From Phoronis australis (Eukaryota > Phoronida > Phoronidae): a DNA stretch of 31,605 nt. This document shows positions 31,244 through 31,605 of the stretch, piece by piece (the first letter of the stretch is position 1; the number at the start of each line of letters is the position of its first letter). The stretch is taken from contig NMRA01000071.1 of assembly GCA_002633005.1 (NCBI GenBank), positions 395,906-427,510 on the forward strand, read 5' to 3'. The notes under the pieces were generated by a model. That model had not been told where the DNA came from and made no database searches. It worked only from the letters and a program-made list of their open reading frames with translations. Position numbers and translations under genes: made by a program.

Positions 31244-31500
31244 GAAGCCTCACTGTAACATTGGAACTATTGGTCACGTGGACCATGGTAAGACTACACT
31301 AACAGCAGCCATCACCAAACATCTGTCTGAGGTGGGCGGGGCGCAGTTCATGGACTACAGTGACATAGATCGGGCAGTGGAGGAGCGTAGAAGGGGCATC
31401 ACTATCAACGCCATGCATGTGGAGTATGAGACCGAGAGAAGACATTACGCACACACCGACTGTCCAGGACATATTGATTACATCAAAAATATGATCACAG
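31244..31500 (+). CDS. TUFM: Mitochondrial elongation factor Tu, exon 2 (GTP-binding domain start)
   Basis: The protein delivers aminoacyl-tRNA to the mitochondrial ribosome A site as a GTP complex. Exon 2, numbered with exon 1, holds the G1 loop GHVDHGKT (47-54), the switch I/G2 motif RGITIN (87-92) and the G3 motif DCPGH (109-113), and closes with YIKNMITG before the donor gtaacg at 31501. The HTDCPGH block and the HYAH context are typical of EF-Tu. The residues before G2 read [15 protein letters not shown] where most EF-Tu proteins have a proline and R-A before G-I-T; HIDYIKN replaces the usual HADYVKN. The rest of the gene lies beyond the right edge. The open frame starting at 31227 has an intron-derived N-terminus and is not the true start. 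Confidence 0.9.
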
Positions 31501-31605
31501 GTAACGCCTGTTTACTCAATATCCTACTCTGCCAACTTGTAGGCAGATTTGACCTTTGAACCTGTCTACGGCCCCGCCCTACTGGGCTGGGTTGCATAAC
31601 ACTTG

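Noticed and set aside
13608-31605. Anti-phage, biosynthetic or other clustered system
   Set aside because: Genes are eukaryotic, widely spaced, spliced and of unrelated function. There is no evidence that they act together.

Overview
The window looks like nuclear DNA of an invertebrate animal. Coding exons are short and interrupted by GT-AG introns. Non-coding sequence dominates at roughly 40% GC. There are many small inverted-repeat transposons, LINE remnants and tRNA-derived SINE-like pieces. The gene set includes an animal-type mitochondrial EF-Tu with an N-terminal presequence and an NHL propeller protein of the TRIM2/3/71 type. This fits a marine invertebrate such as an ambulacrarian, lancelet or mollusc, but I cannot name the species. 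There are no bacterial operons, rRNA genes or CRISPR arrays, and I see no intact tRNA gene.

Layout. Positions 1-8924 are non-coding and probably end as a 5'-UTR intron of the first gene: a TACTAAC branch point and a pyrimidine-rich acceptor sit just before the start codon. Positions 8936-10435 (+) encode a 499-residue, single-exon, largely disordered protein that I do not recognise. Positions 11960-13535 (-) hold a multi-exon P-loop NTPase of the AAA_28/NadR-like type; three pieces are clear and one short internal exon near a lone N is unresolved. Positions 13608-17324 hold short tandem repeats, a near-perfect 72-bp palindrome and a small inverted-repeat transposon. Positions 17325-18184 (+) carry a six-bladed NHL propeller, probably the last exon of a TRIM-NHL-like gene. 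Positions 19434-21784 (-) hold a two-exon, two-domain GNAT acetyltransferase. Its intron contains two tRNA-like SINE heads, one of them stretched by about 14 copies of a 23-bp unit inserted between the A and B boxes.

Positions 21867-28440 are rich in mobile elements: two small elements with CGGAT-type ends, a decayed LINE ORF1, a LINE endonuclease fragment, a second copy of the repeat found near 16 kb, and a nested GC-rich inverted repeat. Positions 29972-31500 (+) hold the first two coding exons of mitochondrial EF-Tu (TUFM). Its intron 1 carries a long-inverted-repeat element, and its upstream region carries a 66-bp fold-back with perfect 20-bp arms and 10-bp flanking direct repeats.

The genes are not functionally linked. 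The NHL gene (+) and the acetyltransferase (-) converge; the NTPase (-) and the NHL gene (+) diverge. The most unusual signals are the internally expanded SINE head, the fresh-looking fold-back beside the TUFM start, the palindrome at 15 kb, and a strong excess of the octamers TGACGTCA (9 copies) and TCACGTGA (5 copies).
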